The notes under the pieces are model-generated. The model saw only the letters and a list, made by a program, of their open reading frames with translations, was not told where the DNA came from and did no database searches. The translations under genes and the position numbers were made by a program. From assembly GCA_028683855.1 (NCBI GenBank), contig JAQUHA010000002.1:1-64000 (forward strand): a DNA stretch of 64,000 nt, in the 5' to 3' direction. Source of the stretch: Desulfuromonadaceae bacterium. Its GTDB lineage: Bacteria; Desulfobacterota; Desulfuromonadia; Geobacterales; Pseudopelobacteraceae. Positions 62,095-64,000 of the stretch are shown here, piece after piece (the first letter of the stretch is position 1; every line of letters begins with the position of its first letter).

Positions 62095-63549
62095 ATGTTT
62101 GAACAAGCATTCAAAAATATAGACGACGTTCTCTGGAAAGAGGCCGGTTGCGGCAGTGAGTTGGATTATGCAGAACAGACTTCGTGGTTGCTGTTCCTAA
62201 AGTACCTTGACGGACTGGAGCAGGACAAATCAATGGAGGCACAGCTTGAGGGCAAGGCGTACACTTTCATTCTTGATGAACCGTACCGCTGGGAGAGCTG
62301 GGCTGCACCCAAGACTTCAGACGGTAAGCTCGACCATAACAAGGCACTGACCGGCGATGATCTGCGGGATTTTGTAGATCGTAAGCTGTTCCCCTACCTG
62401 CACGGATTCAAGCAGAAGGCCAGTGGCCCCAACACCATTGAATACAAAATCGGTGAGATATTCGGCGAGATAAAGAACAAGATACACAGTGGCTACAACC
62501 TGCGGGAAATTATTGACCACATAGATGAACTACGTTTCCGCTCCCAAACCGAAAAGCACGAACTCTCCCACCTCTATGAAGCCAAGATCAAGAACATGGG
62601 TAATGCTGGCAGGAACGGTGGCGAGTATTACACCCCCCGTCCGTTGATCCGTGCCATTGTGCAGGTGGTGAAACCGCAGATCGGTAAACGTATCTATGAC
62701 GGTGCGGTTGGTTCGGCAGGCTTCTTGTGCGAGGCGTTCGACTACCTCAAGGCACAACCCAACCTGACCACCGACGACATGAAGATTTTGATGGAGCGTA
62801 CTTTCTACGGCAAGGAGAAGAAGTCACTGGCGTATGTCATCGCCATTATGAACATGATCCTTCACGGCATAGAGGCTCCCAACATCATCCACACCAACAC
62901 CCTTGCCGAAAACCTTGCAGACGTGCAGGAGAAAGACCGGTATGACATCATACTGGCGAATCCTCCTTTCGGCGGAAAGGAGCGGAAGGAGGTACAGCAG
63001 AATTTTCCTATTCGTACCGGCGAAACGGCTTTCCTCTTCCTCCAACACTTTATCAAGATGCTCCGTGCCGGTGGTCGTGCTGGCGTGGTTATCAAGAATA
63101 CCTTTCTCTCCAATACCGACAATGCCTCAGTAAGTTTGCGGAAACTGCTGCTTGAAAGTTGCAACCTGCATACCGTCCTTGATTGTCCTGGTGGTACGTT
63201 CCAAGGTGCAGGTGTCAAGACGGTGGTGCTGTTCTTTGACAAGGGATCACCTACCCGTAAGGTGTGGTACTACTCCCTTGATCCTGGCCGTAACATGGGC
63301 AAGACCAACCCACTGAATGATGCTGACATGTCCGAGTTCATCGAACTGCAAAAGACCTTTGCCGATTCCCCCAAAAGCTGGAGCGTTGATGTTACCGGCA
63401 TTGACACCACCACCTTTGATCTGTCGGTAAAGAATCCTGATGGTGGCGAGGTTGTTGTTCATCGGACTCCGTTGGATATTATGGATGAGATTGCTTTGTT
63501 GGATGCTGAGAGTGCGGAAGTTCTCATAAAAATCAGGAGCTTGTTATAA
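62095..63549 (+). CDS. hsdM: Type I restriction-modification DNA methyltransferase subunit
   Basis: About 484 residues from the ATG at 62095 (TAAGGAAT upstream). The N-terminal helical domain (FKNIDDVLWKEAGCGSELDYAEQTSWLLFLKYLDGLE) is typical of HsdM. The methylase core has GGEYYTPRPLIRAIV, the SAM motif region IYDGAVGSAGFLCEA, and the N6-adenine catalytic motif ILANPPFGGKE. It modifies host DNA with HsdS. hsdS and hsdR are expected beyond the window edge. Base and codon use look similar to neighbours. Confidence 0.94.
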   Translation: MFEQAFKNIDDVLWKEAGCGSELDYAEQTSWLLFLKYLDGLEQDKSMEAQLEGKAYTFILDEPYRWESWAAPKTSDGKLDHNKALTGDDLRDFVDRKLFPYLHGFKQKASGPNTIEYKIGEIFGEIKNKIHSGYNLREIIDHIDELRFRSQTEKHELSHLYEAKIKNMGNAGRNGGEYYTPRPLIRAIVQVVKPQIGKRIYDGAVGSAGFLCEAFDYLKAQPNLTTDDMKILMERTFYGKEKKSLAYVIAIMNMILHGIEAPNIIHTNTLAENLADVQEKDRYDIILANPPFGGKERKEVQQNFPIRTGETAFLFLQHFIKMLRAGGRAGVVIKNTFLSNTDNASVSLRKLLLESCNLHTVLDCPGGTFQGAGVKTVVLFFDKGSPTRKVWYYSLDPGRNMGKTNPLNDADMSEFIELQKTFADSPKSWSVDVTGIDTTTFDLSVKNPDGGEVVVHRTPLDIMDEIALLDAESAEVLIKIRSLL

Positions 63550-63551
63550 GT

Positions 63552-63972
63552 CCTATAGGACGTATGAGACCTATGGAAAATCAACCCAATGACCTATCAA
63601 TAATCCTGCCTCACGGCAACTATCAGGAGCTGCTTTCCTACCAGAAAGCAGAGGTGATTTATGACCTGACTTTTCGCTTTTGCGAAAAGCATCTCAAAAA
63701 AGGTGACCGTACCATCGATCAGATGGTGCAGGCAGCCCGCTCCGGCAAGCAGAATATTGTTGAGGGGAGCAAGGCATCAGGCACTTCCAAAGAGATGGAG
63801 ATTAAACTGACCAACGTGGCGCGGGCCAGCCTGGAAGAGTTGCTTGAAGATTATCGGGATTATCTGAGGGTTCGGGATTTGGCAATTTGGGACAAAGACT
63901 CAAAGGAAGCACAATATGTCAGAAAACTGGGCAGTAAACCTTATACGACCTATGAGACCTATAGGACGTATG
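63552..63972. repeat. Short CCTATAGGACGTATG repeats flanking the S23-like gene
   Basis: The 15-mer CCTATAGGACGTATG occurs at 63552-63566 and 63958-63972, with GAGACCTAT variants next to each. The first copy surrounds the start codon, and the second lies in the coding 3' part as TYETYRTYV. It is a periodic 9-10 base pattern. Confidence 0.75.
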
Positions 63973-64000
63973 TTGATACAAGGTCTGCCGAGGTGATAGC
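63573..64000 (+). CDS. Four-helix-bundle protein (S23/Avd-like), 3' end beyond window
   Basis: Open to the window edge, at least 142 residues. LSYQKAEVIYDLTFRFCEKHLKKGDRTIDQMVQAARSGKQNIVEGSKAS is the hallmark of the S23 four-helix-bundle family, which includes proteins encoded in 23S rRNA intervening sequences and the Avd accessory proteins of diversity-generating retroelements. The start could be ATG 63564 or 63573. It follows hsdM by 23 bases, where hsdS would be expected. Role in the operon unknown. Confidence 0.8.
   Translation, partial: MENQPNDLSIILPHGNYQELLSYQKAEVIYDLTFRFCEKHLKKGDRTIDQMVQAARSGKQNIVEGSKASGTSKEMEIKLTNVARASLEELLEDYRDYLRVRDLAIWDKDSKEAQYVRKLGSKPYTTYETYRTYVDTRSAEVI

Overview
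The window looks like chromosome from a nitrogen-fixing, cytochrome-rich member of the Geobacterales/Desulfuromonadales. The evidence is nifHDK, a short NifB, NifV and CowN, sigma-54 promoters, a chemoreceptor with a periplasmic c-type haem motif, an eight-haem cytochrome beside a DUF3373 outer-membrane protein, and many two-component proteins. The genus is an inference from gene content; no rRNA or tRNA gene was seen.

Layout. 0-5 kb: a secreted protein with internal repeats, a DUF1566 protein and a rhomboid protease with a TPR tail. 5-12 kb: a TolC/adaptor/RND tripartite exporter followed by a C_GCAxxG_C_C protein, a DUF2892 membrane protein and a metallo-beta-lactamase-fold hydrolase. 12-17 kb: a decayed accessory patch with a WYL regulator lacking its DNA-binding half, a HEAT-repeat gene head-to-head with it, a DUF2779 nuclease gene broken by two in-frame stops, and a Phd/VapC toxin-antitoxin pair. 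17-21 kb: a NifX/NafY-fold protein, DUF134, a CoA-disulfide-reductase/rhodanese fusion, a rhodanese, a thioredoxin-like protein and CcdA. 21-31 kb: small secreted proteins, an outer-membrane protein, a histidine kinase and an NtrC-type regulator, then an operon (DUF3373 protein, small periplasmic protein, octahaem cytochrome) behind a sigma-54 promoter with an inverted-repeat operator; a Spy-like protein follows. 31-35 kb: a MacAB-like ABC exporter and a methyltransferase. 35-38 kb: the haem chemoreceptor and a rubrerythrin-like protein.

38-62 kb is a nitrogen-fixation region. draG and nifB diverge around an NtrC-type palindrome. nifB, a GNAT protein and nifV follow one another. Next comes a six-gene cluster (circularly permuted ATP-grasp, alpha-E, transglutaminase, two AstE/AspA-like metalloproteins, glutamine amidotransferase) whose product is unknown. 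A leftward operon (zinc-ribbon, FKBP, cowN) has its own sigma-54 promoter. Signalling proteins, a macro-like protein, modABC and nifHDK complete the region. nifH and nifB share a leader architecture: sigma-54 promoter, a TCAGTAA element exactly 10 nt after the -12 GC, then a terminator-like hairpin before the gene. This suggests control by antitermination as well as initiation.

62-64 kb: the start of a type I restriction-modification operon (hsdM) followed by an S23/Avd-like four-helix-bundle gene cut by the window edge.

The best candidates for something new are the shared nif leader architecture, the ATP-grasp/alpha-E/aspartoacylase cluster inside the nif region, and the self-contained kinase/regulator/operator/octahaem module.
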